Of a DNA stretch of 23,281 nucleotides, positions 15,653 to 23,267 are shown piece by piece; positions within the stretch are counted from its first letter, which is position 1, and each line of letters opens with the position of its first letter. The DNA comes from Veillonellaceae bacterium (GTDB lineage: Bacteria; Bacillota; Negativicutes; Veillonellales; Veillonellaceae): contig CAAFQR010000135.1 of the NCBI GenBank assembly GCA_900765165.1, forward strand, positions 1 through 23,281. The letters are read 5' to 3'. A program made the position numbers and the translations under genes. The notes under the pieces are model-generated. The model did not search any database, had not been told where the DNA came from, and saw nothing but the letters and a program-made list of their open reading frames with translations.

Positions 15653-16618
15653 GTGGATCGAACATTAGCTTTGGAATTTGTACGAGTAACGGAAGCAGCA
15701 GCTTTGCGTAGTGGTCGTTTAATGGGTCGCGGTGAAAAAGACGGTGCCGATCAGTTAGCCGTAGACGCTATGCGTCAGACCTTTGATACAGTACCTATTT
15801 CCGGTACCGTAGTTATCGGTGAAGGGGAAATCGACGAAGCGCCGATGTTGTACATTGGTGAAGAAGTCGGTGCTGGCGGAGAAGCTGTAGACATTGCCGT
15901 CGATCCTATTGAAGGTACGAATTTGATCGCCAAAGGGCAGCACGGCGCTATTGCCGTATTGGCTATTGCTCCACGTGGCGGTTTGTTGCATGCACCGGAT
16001 ATGTACATGCAGAAGCTTTGTGTTGGTCCTCGTGCCAAAGGGGTTATTGACCTCAACGAAAGTGTAACGGAAAACTTACGCCGCGTAGCTGAAAAAATGG
16101 AACGCGGTATTGATGATTTGACCGTTGTTATGTTGGATCGTCCGCGTCATGAACAGATTATGCGCGAATGCCGCGAAGCAGGCGCTCGTATTCGTTTGAT
16201 CACTGACGGCGACGTTAACCCGGCTATGGAATGTGGCTTGGAAGGTTCCGGCGTTCACATGGTAATCGGTACCGGCGGTGCACCGGAAGGTGTATTGGCG
16301 GCTGCTGCTTTGAAATGTACCGGTGGCGACATGCAAGCTCGCTTGTTGCCGGAAAATGACGAAGAAGTTCGTCGTTGCCACGCTATGGGCATTACGGATT
16401 TGAACAAGGTATTGACCATTGATGACCTCGTTCATGGCGATGATGTTATTTTCTCCGCTACGGCTATTACGGAAGGTAATATCCTTAACGGCATTAAATA
16501 CTTTGCAGGCGGTGCACGCACCGAATCCGTAGTTATGCGTTACAAAACAGGGACGGTTCGTTTCGTAGATACGATTCACCGCCTGGATCGCAAATTGAAA
16601 TCGATGAAGGCTAGATAG
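15653..16618 (+). CDS. glpX: Class II fructose-1,6-bisphosphatase
   Basis: Encodes 321 residues. GlpX-type phosphatase converting fructose-1,6-bisphosphate to fructose-6-phosphate in gluconeogenesis. Metal- and substrate-binding motifs seen: GRGEKDGADQLAVDAMR, VVIGEGEIDEAPML, and AVDPIEGTN, the Li+-sensitive phosphatase-type signature. The start is GTG, 7 bases after AAGGAGG (15639-15645). The pairing with transaldolase suggests a small sugar-phosphate unit supplying hexose and pentose phosphates when growing on organic acids. I infer this from gene order only. No terminator is visible after it. Confidence 0.94.
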   Translation: MDRTLALEFVRVTEAAALRSGRLMGRGEKDGADQLAVDAMRQTFDTVPISGTVVIGEGEIDEAPMLYIGEEVGAGGEAVDIAVDPIEGTNLIAKGQHGAIAVLAIAPRGGLLHAPDMYMQKLCVGPRAKGVIDLNESVTENLRRVAEKMERGIDDLTVVMLDRPRHEQIMRECREAGARIRLITDGDVNPAMECGLEGSGVHMVIGTGGAPEGVLAAAALKCTGGDMQARLLPENDEEVRRCHAMGITDLNKVLTIDDLVHGDDVIFSATAITEGNILNGIKYFAGGARTESVVMRYKTGTVRFVDTIHRLDRKLKSMKAR

Positions 16619-16639
16619 TAAAAACCGTTCGGCGTGTAC

Positions 16640-16669
16640 TTGATGAAAGCGGTCGTTTAATAGTATACT
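16640..16669 (+). promoter_or_regulatory. Probable promoter of murA-mbl
   Basis: TTGATG (-35, 4 of 6), an 18-base spacer and TATACT (-10, 5 of 6), 70 bases upstream of the murA start, in a 120-base non-coding gap. Confidence 0.5.
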
Positions 16670-16738
16670 GTAGAGTAGCGTTCATAAAAATCGTGAATAG
16701 TTCGACTTGACATACATTGTGCTATGGGAGGAATTTGG

Positions 16739-18001
16739 TTGGAAAAGCTCATCATAAAAGGCGGCAAACCGCTGAACGGTCGTGTGCGCGTGAGCAGCGC
16801 AAAGAATGCGGTATTACCGATTATTGCGGCTACGATGTTGGCATCGACGCCGAGTCGCTTAATCGATGTGCCTCATTTGGAAGATGTACATACTATCTGT
16901 GAGGTTATCGCTTCGTTAGGTGTAAAGGTTACCCACGAAGCCAATGATCAGGAAATTATATTTGATGCGAGCAATATTACAGCAACGGAAGCACCGTACG
17001 AATTGGTGCGCCGCATGCGTGCGTCCTTTCTCGTAATGGGTCCTTTGTTGGCTCGTCGCGGACGTGCTCGCATTTCCTTACCTGGCGGTTGCGCTATTGG
17101 CAGTCGTCCTATCGATTTGCACTTAAAAGCTTTTGAAGCATTAGGTGCTACAATCGAAGTTGGTGACGGCTATGTGGAAGCAGTTGCTCCCAATGGCTTA
17201 AAGGGCAACCAGATTTACATGGACTTCCCGAGCGTAGGGGCTACGGAAAATGTCATTATGGCAGCGTCCATGGCGGAAGGTAAGACCATTATTGAAAATG
17301 CTGCAGAAGAACCGGAAATCGTTGACTTAGTAACGTACTTGAACAGTATGGGTGCTAACATTCGCGGTGCCGGTACAAATATTATCCGTATTGAAGGTGT
17401 GCCGGAATTAAAAGGTGCAGCGCATACGGTTATTCCTGACCGCATTGAAGCAGGTACGTATTTAATCGCAGCGGCTATGGCCGGCGGTGACGTATATGTG
17501 GAAAATGCGTTGTCTGAGCATTTGAAACCTGTAGTGGCAAAGCTTAAAGAAGCAGGCGTTACGGTACAGGAAGACGTGGACGGTATTCGCGTCGTATCCG
17601 ATGGCCATTTAAAAGCTGCTGACATTAAGACCTTGCCGTATCCGGGCTTTCCGACGGATATGCAGGCACAGTTTATGGCATTAACTACCGTTGCCGAAGG
17701 TACCAGTACCATTATGGAAACGGTATTTGAAAACCGGTTCATGCATGTTGATGAATTGAAGAAAATGGGAGCGCAGATTCGCATCGAAGAACGCCGTGCC
17801 ATCGTTGATGGTGTAGCTCGTCTTCATGGTGCTGAAGTGCGCGCCACTGACTTGCGTGCCGGAGCAGCTTTAGTATGTGCCGGTTTGGCTGCTGACGGCG
17901 AAACCCGTGTGACCCAGCTGTCGCACATCGACCGTGGTTACGACGACCTGGTAGGCAAGCTGAAAGGATTAGGTGCAGACATTGTTCGGGTGGACGAATA
18001 A
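16739..18001 (+). CDS. murA: UDP-N-acetylglucosamine 1-carboxyvinyltransferase
   Basis: Encodes 420 residues. First committed step of peptidoglycan synthesis, transferring enolpyruvate from PEP to UDP-GlcNAc. The conserved KNAVLP (Lys22) and the loop GGCAIGSRPIDLHL are present. The catalytic cysteine is Cys118, the residue attacked by fosfomycin, so the enzyme should be of the fosfomycin-sensitive type. I chose TTG 16739 because GGGAGGA (16727-16732) lies 6 bases upstream and the protein then begins MEKLIIKGG as usual. The frame from ATG 16724 would put the ribosome-binding site inside the gene. The 3' end overlaps the start of the Mbl gene. Confidence 0.94.
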   Translation: MEKLIIKGGKPLNGRVRVSSAKNAVLPIIAATMLASTPSRLIDVPHLEDVHTICEVIASLGVKVTHEANDQEIIFDASNITATEAPYELVRRMRASFLVMGPLLARRGRARISLPGGCAIGSRPIDLHLKAFEALGATIEVGDGYVEAVAPNGLKGNQIYMDFPSVGATENVIMAASMAEGKTIIENAAEEPEIVDLVTYLNSMGANIRGAGTNIIRIEGVPELKGAAHTVIPDRIEAGTYLIAAAMAGGDVYVENALSEHLKPVVAKLKEAGVTVQEDVDGIRVVSDGHLKAADIKTLPYPGFPTDMQAQFMALTTVAEGTSTIMETVFENRFMHVDELKKMGAQIRIEERRAIVDGVARLHGAEVRATDLRAGAALVCAGLAADGETRVTQLSHIDRGYDDLVGKLKGLGADIVRVDE

Positions 18002-19169
18002 GAAAAAAGTCACTCGTGCCGATGTGGATCGCAAGCGTGCGGAGCGCCGTAAGAAAAGTACGGAGCCCATTGCCGTAACATCCGCTAAAGCAGAGCAAGC
18101 TAAGGCAGAGCAAGTGAAGAAGGACCGCCGTGCGCCTTCCTTTTTCGAACGTCTTGCCCTGTTATGGGCCTATGATGTAGGCATCGACTTAGGTACAACC
18201 AATGTGCTGATTTACGTTAAAGGTAAAGGCATCGTATTGGATGAGCCTGGTTGTGTAGCGTGCAACACGAAAACCCATGAGGTTGTCGCTGTTGGCGAAG
18301 AAGCGCGGGCCATGATTGGCCGTACGCCGGAGGATATCGAGGTTATCCGTCCGTTACAGGATGGGGTAATCGCTGATTACGATACGACGGAATTTATGCT
18401 GCGGTATTACATTAAAAGTGTTTTGCCGGGCTCGAAGATCTTTAAGCCTCGGATTGTCGTATGCGTACCGTCTGGAGTAACGCCGGTTGAAAAGCGTGCC
18501 GTTATTGAAGCGGTATTGCAAACCGGTGCTCGCAAAACCGTTCTTATCGAAGAACCTTTGGCAGCGGCCTTAGGTACAGGCCTCGATAAGGCGCAAGCAG
18601 CCGGTGCTATGGTTGTCGATATTGGTGGTGGCACCACGGATATTGCCGTGTTATGTCCGACCGGTATCGTAGTAAGTGAATCGCTCCGCGTTGGCGGGGA
18701 CCGCTTCGACGATGCTATCGTAGGGTACATGAAGCGCCGCAAGAAGCTTCTCATCGGTCAGCGCACCGCTGAAGATGTGAAGATTGGTATCGGTACTGTG
18801 GACCGTCGCGCCGTTGGTGGCGAGATGATCGTACGCGGTCGTGATACGGTAAGCGGTTTGCCGAAAGCCATTACGATTACCTCTAAAGACGTGCAAAAAG
18901 CCTTGGAACGTCCTATGAATTTAATCATAGAAGGCATTAAGGATATATTGGAGAAAACACCGCCGGAATTGGTGGCGGAAATTGTGGACCACGGTATTAT
19001 TCTTACCGGTGGCGGCGCCTTGCTAGACGGCTTTGACCGCGTTATTTCACGGGTAACCGGAATTGCAGCGTACATCGTAGATAATCCGCGCTACTCCGTT
19101 ATCATTGGCACAGGCCGTGCCCTTAAAGAAATGGATAAATTCCAAGACAGTTTAGTGGAATTACAATAG
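17973..19169 (+). CDS. mbl: Second MreB/Mbl actin-like protein with basic N-terminal insertion
   Basis: Encodes 398 residues, about 55-60 longer than usual. Canonical motifs are all present: YDVGIDLGTTNVLIY (67-81), the EEP motif with Glu194, VVDIGGGTTD with Asp216, and LTGGGALLDG (344-353). The first residues read (MQT)LFGWTNKK, matching the usual MFG- start of MreB. The normal DIGIDLG then appears only after about 58 residues rich in Lys, Arg, Ala and Glu (about 8-55) and a hydrophobic/amphipathic stretch SFFERLALLWAY (56-67) that could bind membrane. Start: GTG 17973 (AAAGGA, spacing about 4) or TTG 17982 (gives MFGW). It overlaps the murA end by 29 (or 20) bases, which implies coupled expression. 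It should work in cell-shape control beside the first MreB. Confidence 0.92.
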   Translation: MQTLFGWTNKKKVTRADVDRKRAERRKKSTEPIAVTSAKAEQAKAEQVKKDRRAPSFFERLALLWAYDVGIDLGTTNVLIYVKGKGIVLDEPGCVACNTKTHEVVAVGEEARAMIGRTPEDIEVIRPLQDGVIADYDTTEFMLRYYIKSVLPGSKIFKPRIVVCVPSGVTPVEKRAVIEAVLQTGARKTVLIEEPLAAALGTGLDKAQAAGAMVVDIGGGTTDIAVLCPTGIVVSESLRVGGDRFDDAIVGYMKRRKKLLIGQRTAEDVKIGIGTVDRRAVGGEMIVRGRDTVSGLPKAITITSKDVQKALERPMNLIIEGIKDILEKTPPELVAEIVDHGIILTGGGALLDGFDRVISRVTGIAAYIVDNPRYSVIIGTGRALKEMDKFQDSLVELQ

Positions 19170-19178
19170 CACACAAAG

Positions 19179-19209
19179 GGACTTACTCACTACGAGTGGG
19201 TCCTTTTTT
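19179..19209 (+). terminator. Intrinsic terminator after mbl
   Basis: A 10-bp stem (GGACTTACTC with GAGTGGGTCC, two G-U pairs) with a 5-base loop is followed by six T residues. It ends the murA-mbl unit. Confidence 0.9.
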
Positions 19210-19224
19210 GCTGTTTGAAATTTC

Positions 19225-19253
19225 ACGACAACTTTAGATAAATATGTTATAGT
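19225..19253 (+). promoter_or_regulatory. Promoter for the AMIN-domain gene
   Basis: ACGACA (-35, 4 of 6), a 17-base spacer and TATAGT (-10, 5 of 6) with TGT giving an extended -10. It lies directly after the terminator and 36 bases before the start codon. Confidence 0.6.
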
Positions 19254-19289
19254 TATTTCAGAGGAAGTTAAAAATAGACGGAGGAGATT

Positions 19290-20633
19290 ATGAAAGCACA
19301 TTGGAAGCAAGTGTGGGCCGTCGTATCGGCCATGGGTTTAGCAAGTATGATCTCTTCGGCACAGGCAGCAGATTTGGAAGGCATCCGCGCGACTAACGAA
19401 GTGGGGCACACCCGCGTCGTTATGGATGTGCAAGGCTTGCCGGATGGTTGGAGTTCCACCTATAGTGACTCTACCCATCAGTTAAAATTGGTGTTGCCAG
19501 GCACGACGAACCGTATTAGCGGCCCTGTAAAATATAACAGACAAGATACAGGCGTTTTGTCCGGCATCGGCATCAGCAGTGGCGATAATACCGTTGCTGT
19601 AACCGTAACGGCGGATCAAAGCGTTAAGAATCACGTATTTACTATGACAAATCCGGACCGCTTGGTGGTGGATTTGTTTACTAACTATGATCAGAAGATT
19701 ACACGAGACATTAAGCCAGGCTTGTCATTTACCAGTTGGGATACGGCTGGCGAACAAGGTCGTTTGAAGGCGTCCATCATTACGGCAGCGTCCAATCAGC
19801 CTATGCGTATTGGCGATGCAGGCAGTGAAGGGAAGGCTATAAGCGATGTGCAAGGTTCCTTTGCAGCATCCGTAGGCCTTGAAGCGGTCACCGGGGCGCC
19901 GACGCCATCGACGGTGACGGCCGGTCCTACAGCGGCGCAGGTAGAAACGCAAGCCCAGCTTCGCTATGTTCCTGGTAGCGGCTATAGCATTAAATTCGCT
20001 AATCCGTCGGTGCAAGCCACCATTAATGGCCAGACATACCCGATTACAGGAGTGAATCGCGTGCGTTCCGTCAATAATTTGATTCTCTATACGCCCACCT
20101 ATGGCGCATCGACCAGGACCAATATTTATGGCCGTGAAATAACAATCCGCAACAATACGGTAGTGGCGGTCGGTCAAAACAACTCGCCGCTGCGAACCGG
20201 TGAATTTGTATTATCCGGCCACGGCACCATGGCGAAGGTCCTTGAAAATGTAGTGGTTGGCTCTACGGTGCCGATTTCGGTGCTACAGCCTATTGCGACG
20301 ATTCGGTCCAGCGATGCGGCGATTTATGATGGCGGCAAAGCAGTGTTACAAAACGGCGCCGCTATGAATCCTGATGACGGCGTTCAAAAGGCGCGTACCT
20401 ATTTAGGCGTTATGTCTGACGGTAGCTTGATTATCTTAGCTATCGACGCGGGACGCCCCGGCTCTATTGGAGTTACCTCCGGGGAAGGGACGTACATGCT
20501 GCGCACCTTAGGTGCTGTTGACGGCATTGAATTACCAAACCAAGGCGCCGTTGATATGTACGCCGGCCAGTATATTCATGAATGGTACGATGGCATCCCG
20601 TCAAGATATCGACAAATACTAATATTCCCATGA
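19290..20633 (+). CDS. Exported AMIN and phosphodiester glycosidase-like protein
   Basis: Encodes 447 residues. Signal peptide 1-26 (AQA cleavage). AMIN domain at about 27-130 (RVVMDVQGLPDGW, NPDRLVVDLF), a beta fold that binds peptidoglycan or targets envelope machines. After a Thr/Ala-rich linker (about 185-220), a C-terminal domain at about 225-447 matches the phosphodiester glycosidase (NAGPA, PF09992) pattern: INGQTYPITGVNRVRSVNN, LILYTPTYGASTRTN, KARTYLGVMSDGSLIILAID and LGAVDGIEL. The family's DGGGSST motif is replaced by PNQGAVD (416-422), so the enzyme activity may be lost or altered. GGAGGAG precedes ATG. It is the first gene of a run of three exported proteins. Confidence 0.8.
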   Translation: MKAHWKQVWAVVSAMGLASMISSAQAADLEGIRATNEVGHTRVVMDVQGLPDGWSSTYSDSTHQLKLVLPGTTNRISGPVKYNRQDTGVLSGIGISSGDNTVAVTVTADQSVKNHVFTMTNPDRLVVDLFTNYDQKITRDIKPGLSFTSWDTAGEQGRLKASIITAASNQPMRIGDAGSEGKAISDVQGSFAASVGLEAVTGAPTPSTVTAGPTAAQVETQAQLRYVPGSGYSIKFANPSVQATINGQTYPITGVNRVRSVNNLILYTPTYGASTRTNIYGREITIRNNTVVAVGQNNSPLRTGEFVLSGHGTMAKVLENVVVGSTVPISVLQPIATIRSSDAAIYDGGKAVLQNGAAMNPDDGVQKARTYLGVMSDGSLIILAIDAGRPGSIGVTSGEGTYMLRTLGAVDGIELPNQGAVDMYAGQYIHEWYDGIPSRYRQILIFP

Positions 20634-20654
20634 TAAACGTAAGTGTGTTATAAT
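20625..20654 (+). promoter_or_regulatory. Promoter for the small secreted lipoyl-like gene
   Basis: A perfect TATAAT with TGT in front (extended -10) and TTCCCA (4 of 6) 18 bases upstream, overlapping the end of the preceding gene. It implies that the 100-residue protein can be expressed on its own. Confidence 0.6.
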
Positions 20655-20684
20655 AAGCTATGAGAAGAAAGGAGGCGTGTGGAT

Positions 20685-20987
20685 ATGAAACAGTATTTAC
20701 GTAAAATTGTTCCGATGGTACTTGGTGCTGTATTGAGCATTGGTGCTGTAGCAACGGCTTCGGCAGCCGATGTTAGCCAGACGTCTGTTTTAACGGGTAA
20801 AACCTTGTCGGTTGTAGCCGTAGGTACAGCCGTTAAGGAAGGCGATACATTAGTAACGGTACAGTCCTTGACTGGTCCTATCGCAGCTGCTCGTGCAACT
20901 GTTGATGGCGTTGTTAAGTCCGTATCGGTACAGGCTGGTGACGCTGTGAAACCGGGTCAGGTTGTGGCCGTAGTTTCCGGTAAATAG
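20685..20987 (+). CDS. Small secreted biotinyl/lipoyl-like single-domain protein
   Basis: Encodes 100 residues. Signal peptide at about 1-27 (ASA cleavage). The whole mature part (about 70 residues) is a hammerhead-type biotinyl/lipoyl fold with two quasi-repeats, AVKEGDTLVTV and AVKPGQVVAVV, around ATVDGVVKSV. The position of the usual modified lysine (EAMKM) reads SLTGP, so Gly replaces Lys and the domain cannot be biotinylated or lipoylated there. Such domains without lysine occur in periplasmic adaptor (HlyD-type) proteins, but no helical hairpin or barrel domain is present here. ATG 20685 is 9 bases from AAAGGAGG; GTG 20679 is too close. Function unknown. Confidence 0.8.
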   Translation: MKQYLRKIVPMVLGAVLSIGAVATASAADVSQTSVLTGKTLSVVAVGTAVKEGDTLVTVQSLTGPIAAARATVDGVVKSVSVQAGDAVKPGQVVAVVSGK

Positions 20988-21011
20988 TCTAGGCTTGTAT
21001 ACTGAGGGTAG

Positions 21012-21039
21012 GTAAAGCTAGCCGTTAGCGCAGATTTAC
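21012..21039 (+). other. Structured leader before the S55 peptidase gene
   Basis: GTAAA/TTTAC encloses a second stem GCTA/TAGC (21017-21029) in the 102-base gap. No T-tract follows. The fold is plausible but short. I see no strong promoter here, only TATACT at 20998-21003 without a good -35. Confidence 0.3.
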
Positions 21040-21089
21040 GGCCCAAAGCAGTGAAGTACATCAGACACAGTAACAGAAAGGAGATATGA

Positions 21090-23267
21090 ATGAAAGGATT
21101 TCGTTCATCGCGCCGGTATTTAAAAGGAGTACTGGCGCTCCTTTTTTGTTGGTCCGTCGCAACGACATCGGCTGAAGCTATAGACTTCATGCCTGTCAAC
21201 GACGTGCGAACCGGCATGGAAGGACATGCGGATACAGTGGTCAGCGGCGATACCATTTCGTCGTTTAACGTAAAGGTATTGGGCGTAATGCGCGATCGTG
21301 GACCGTCCGGCGATTTGATTTTGGCGAAGTTTTCCGGTCCGGTAATCGATGAAACCGGTGGTATCGTGCACGGCATGAGCGGGAGTCCCGTTTATATCGA
21401 TGGTAAGCTCGTAGGCGCCGTAGCCTATGGCTGGGGTTTTGCTGATGGCACTATTGGCATGATTACCCCGATTGAAGATATGGTTAAGCTGTGGAACATT
21501 CCTTATGAGAAGAACCTAGCCAATCCGTGGCGCGACGACAAGCTCATTCCGTTGGGCACGCCGTTGATGGCTATGGGCTTTGACAGTGATTCTTTGGCGT
21601 ACATGAAATCGAAGCTACCGCAGTATGGTTATTCCACCTATGATACGGCGGCTGCCGATGGCGATAATGTAGCCCGTCCTTTGAAGGCCGGCGGCTCGGT
21701 AGCGGCTCTTTTAGTCGATGGTGATCTCAAGCTCGGTGCTATTGGTACTGTTACTTACGTAGACGGCCAGCATATCGTAGCTTTTGGGCATCCGTTCCTG
21801 AAGCGCGGCTCCATGGATTATTTCATGCACAATGCGTACATTTTTACCGTTGTGAAGAGTCTCGATTCCGGTTTCAAAATGGGCTCCATGGGCGCTGAAA
21901 TTGGCACAGTGACAGAAGATCGCGGCGCCGGTATTGCCGGTGTGTCCGGTCAAATTGCCCACGGCATTCCGCTTCGCATCGCCATTCGCGACCTGGATAC
22001 AGGTAAAGAGCGCTTAGCCGGCGTGAAGCTGGTAGAAGCCGGTGAAATGACGCCTACCTTAGCGGCTACGTCATTTTACAATTTCCTTAACAAAACCTTG
22101 GACCGCACCGGTGAAGGTACCGCCACGGTTCACATTACCATAACGCCGCGGGATAATACCATTAAGCCGTTGAGTCGGACCAATATGTTCTATTCCGCCG
22201 ACAATGTAAGCTTGAAGAGCGTTGATGAAATTTACAATATCATCGACGTGCTCATGAATAACCGCTTTAAGGATTACGAAATTGCGGACATGCAGATTAC
22301 GGCTGACGTGACGAAGAAGCCTGAAACGGCTCACATTCTCGACGCGACGTTGACGCCGGGCGTAGCCGCTCCTGGTGATACCATTGTAGTGGACGTGCGT
22401 TTGCAGCCGTTCCGCGGTGACACCATTACCAAGGAAGTGTTCTACACCGTGCCGAAGGATCAGCCTTTAGGCAAGGTTACCTTGGAAGTTCGCGGTGGTG
22501 GCGTTGTACCGTTGCCGTACTTAATCGAAAAACAGAAATATAACTTAACCGATGAGATTATTCGCCGCTTGAAGACTTACAAGGACTTCGACGAATTCTA
22601 CAAGGATTTACGCAATACGGATACGAATAATCAAATCGTCGTTGAAATTTTACAAAACGGCGTCAGCATGGTGGACACCAATGATGATTCCGTATCGACA
22701 CCGAAGGTAGATCCGGAAGTGACGGCGCCAATTCCTGGTGGCGTTGATAAGCCGAAGACTAAAGGCGCTACGGACGTAACGAATCCGGAAGACAACAAAC
22801 AGCCCCAAGAATCGAAGGTAGATACAAACTACATCATTCGCGGTGATGGTCAGTTTGTGTTGGACATTGTAAGCCCGGCAGACCGCGATAAAGCCATTGC
22901 GAAAATGCAGCGTGAACATGCGAAAGCCTTGAAGGAAAAGGCAAAGCAAGACGCTGAAAAGGCGGCTGATAAGAAGGATGCGTCTAAGGACAGCACCACG
23001 ACTACGGATGGCACGGCTAAAGACGGTAACAGCGCTAACAAGGACGCTAACGGCACGAAGTCTGGTGATAAAGCGGGCGATAGTCAGTCCAAAGATAAAG
23101 CACCGAGCACATCTAAGCCAGCTGATAAAGCACCAAGTGCTAATAAGCCGGCTAACGATACGAAGCCGGCTGACAAGGCACCGAGCACTGCTAAGTCTAG
23201 CGATGTAAGTGCTGATGTAGCAGCTTTGTATGATTATACATCGCCGGTAAAGGTTGTTCGCGAATAA
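21090..23267 (+). CDS. Exported S55 (SpoIVB-like) serine peptidase with repetitive tail
   Basis: Encodes 725 residues. Signal peptide at about 1-30. An S55 peptidase-like domain follows: GIVHGMSGSPVYIDGKLVGAV (91-111) with probable nucleophile Ser97, and the HIVAFGHPF motif with His234, typical of the non-sporulation branch of the family. The middle region (about 290-520) looks like beta-rich domains (for example LDATLTPGVAAPGDTIVVDV) and is followed by a linker. From about 600 a charged helix (REHAKALKEKAKQDAEKAADKK) leads to a disordered tail rich in Lys, Asp, Ala, Pro and Ser, then a short end LYDYTSPVKVVRE. B. subtilis SpoIVB cleaves SpoIVFA in sporulation. Here no sporulation genes are seen, so the target is likely another envelope protein. 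GAAAGGAG precedes ATG. Confidence 0.85.
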   Translation: MKGFRSSRRYLKGVLALLFCWSVATTSAEAIDFMPVNDVRTGMEGHADTVVSGDTISSFNVKVLGVMRDRGPSGDLILAKFSGPVIDETGGIVHGMSGSPVYIDGKLVGAVAYGWGFADGTIGMITPIEDMVKLWNIPYEKNLANPWRDDKLIPLGTPLMAMGFDSDSLAYMKSKLPQYGYSTYDTAAADGDNVARPLKAGGSVAALLVDGDLKLGAIGTVTYVDGQHIVAFGHPFLKRGSMDYFMHNAYIFTVVKSLDSGFKMGSMGAEIGTVTEDRGAGIAGVSGQIAHGIPLRIAIRDLDTGKERLAGVKLVEAGEMTPTLAATSFYNFLNKTLDRTGEGTATVHITITPRDNTIKPLSRTNMFYSADNVSLKSVDEIYNIIDVLMNNRFKDYEIADMQITADVTKKPETAHILDATLTPGVAAPGDTIVVDVRLQPFRGDTITKEVFYTVPKDQPLGKVTLEVRGGGVVPLPYLIEKQKYNLTDEIIRRLKTYKDFDEFYKDLRNTDTNNQIVVEILQNGVSMVDTNDDSVSTPKVDPEVTAPIPGGVDKPKTKGATDVTNPEDNKQPQESKVDTNYIIRGDGQFVLDIVSPADRDKAIAKMQREHAKALKEKAKQDAEKAADKKDASKDSTTTTDGTAKDGNSANKDANGTKSGDKAGDSQSKDKAPSTSKPADKAPSANKPANDTKPADKAPSTAKSSDVSADVAALYDYTSPVKVVRE
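23091..23198 (+). repeat. Degenerate KPADKAPS repeats in the S55 peptidase tail
   Basis: Residues about 668-703 contain three imperfect copies of a KAPS-x-x-KPA(D/N) unit. The DNA copies differ at third codon positions, so the repetition has been kept at protein level rather than being a recent DNA duplication. Probably a flexible, positively charged wall-spanning or wall-binding segment. Confidence 0.7.

Noticed and set aside
16707..16730. Perfect TTGACA just before murA as the promoter
   Set aside because: At 17 bases downstream the sequence is the murA ribosome-binding region and has no -10 box. The TTGATG/TATACT pair further upstream fits better.
20988..21011. Promoter at TATACT before the S55 peptidase gene
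   Set aside because: No acceptable -35 at 16-18 bases and no extended -10. Read-through from the preceding promoter is as likely.
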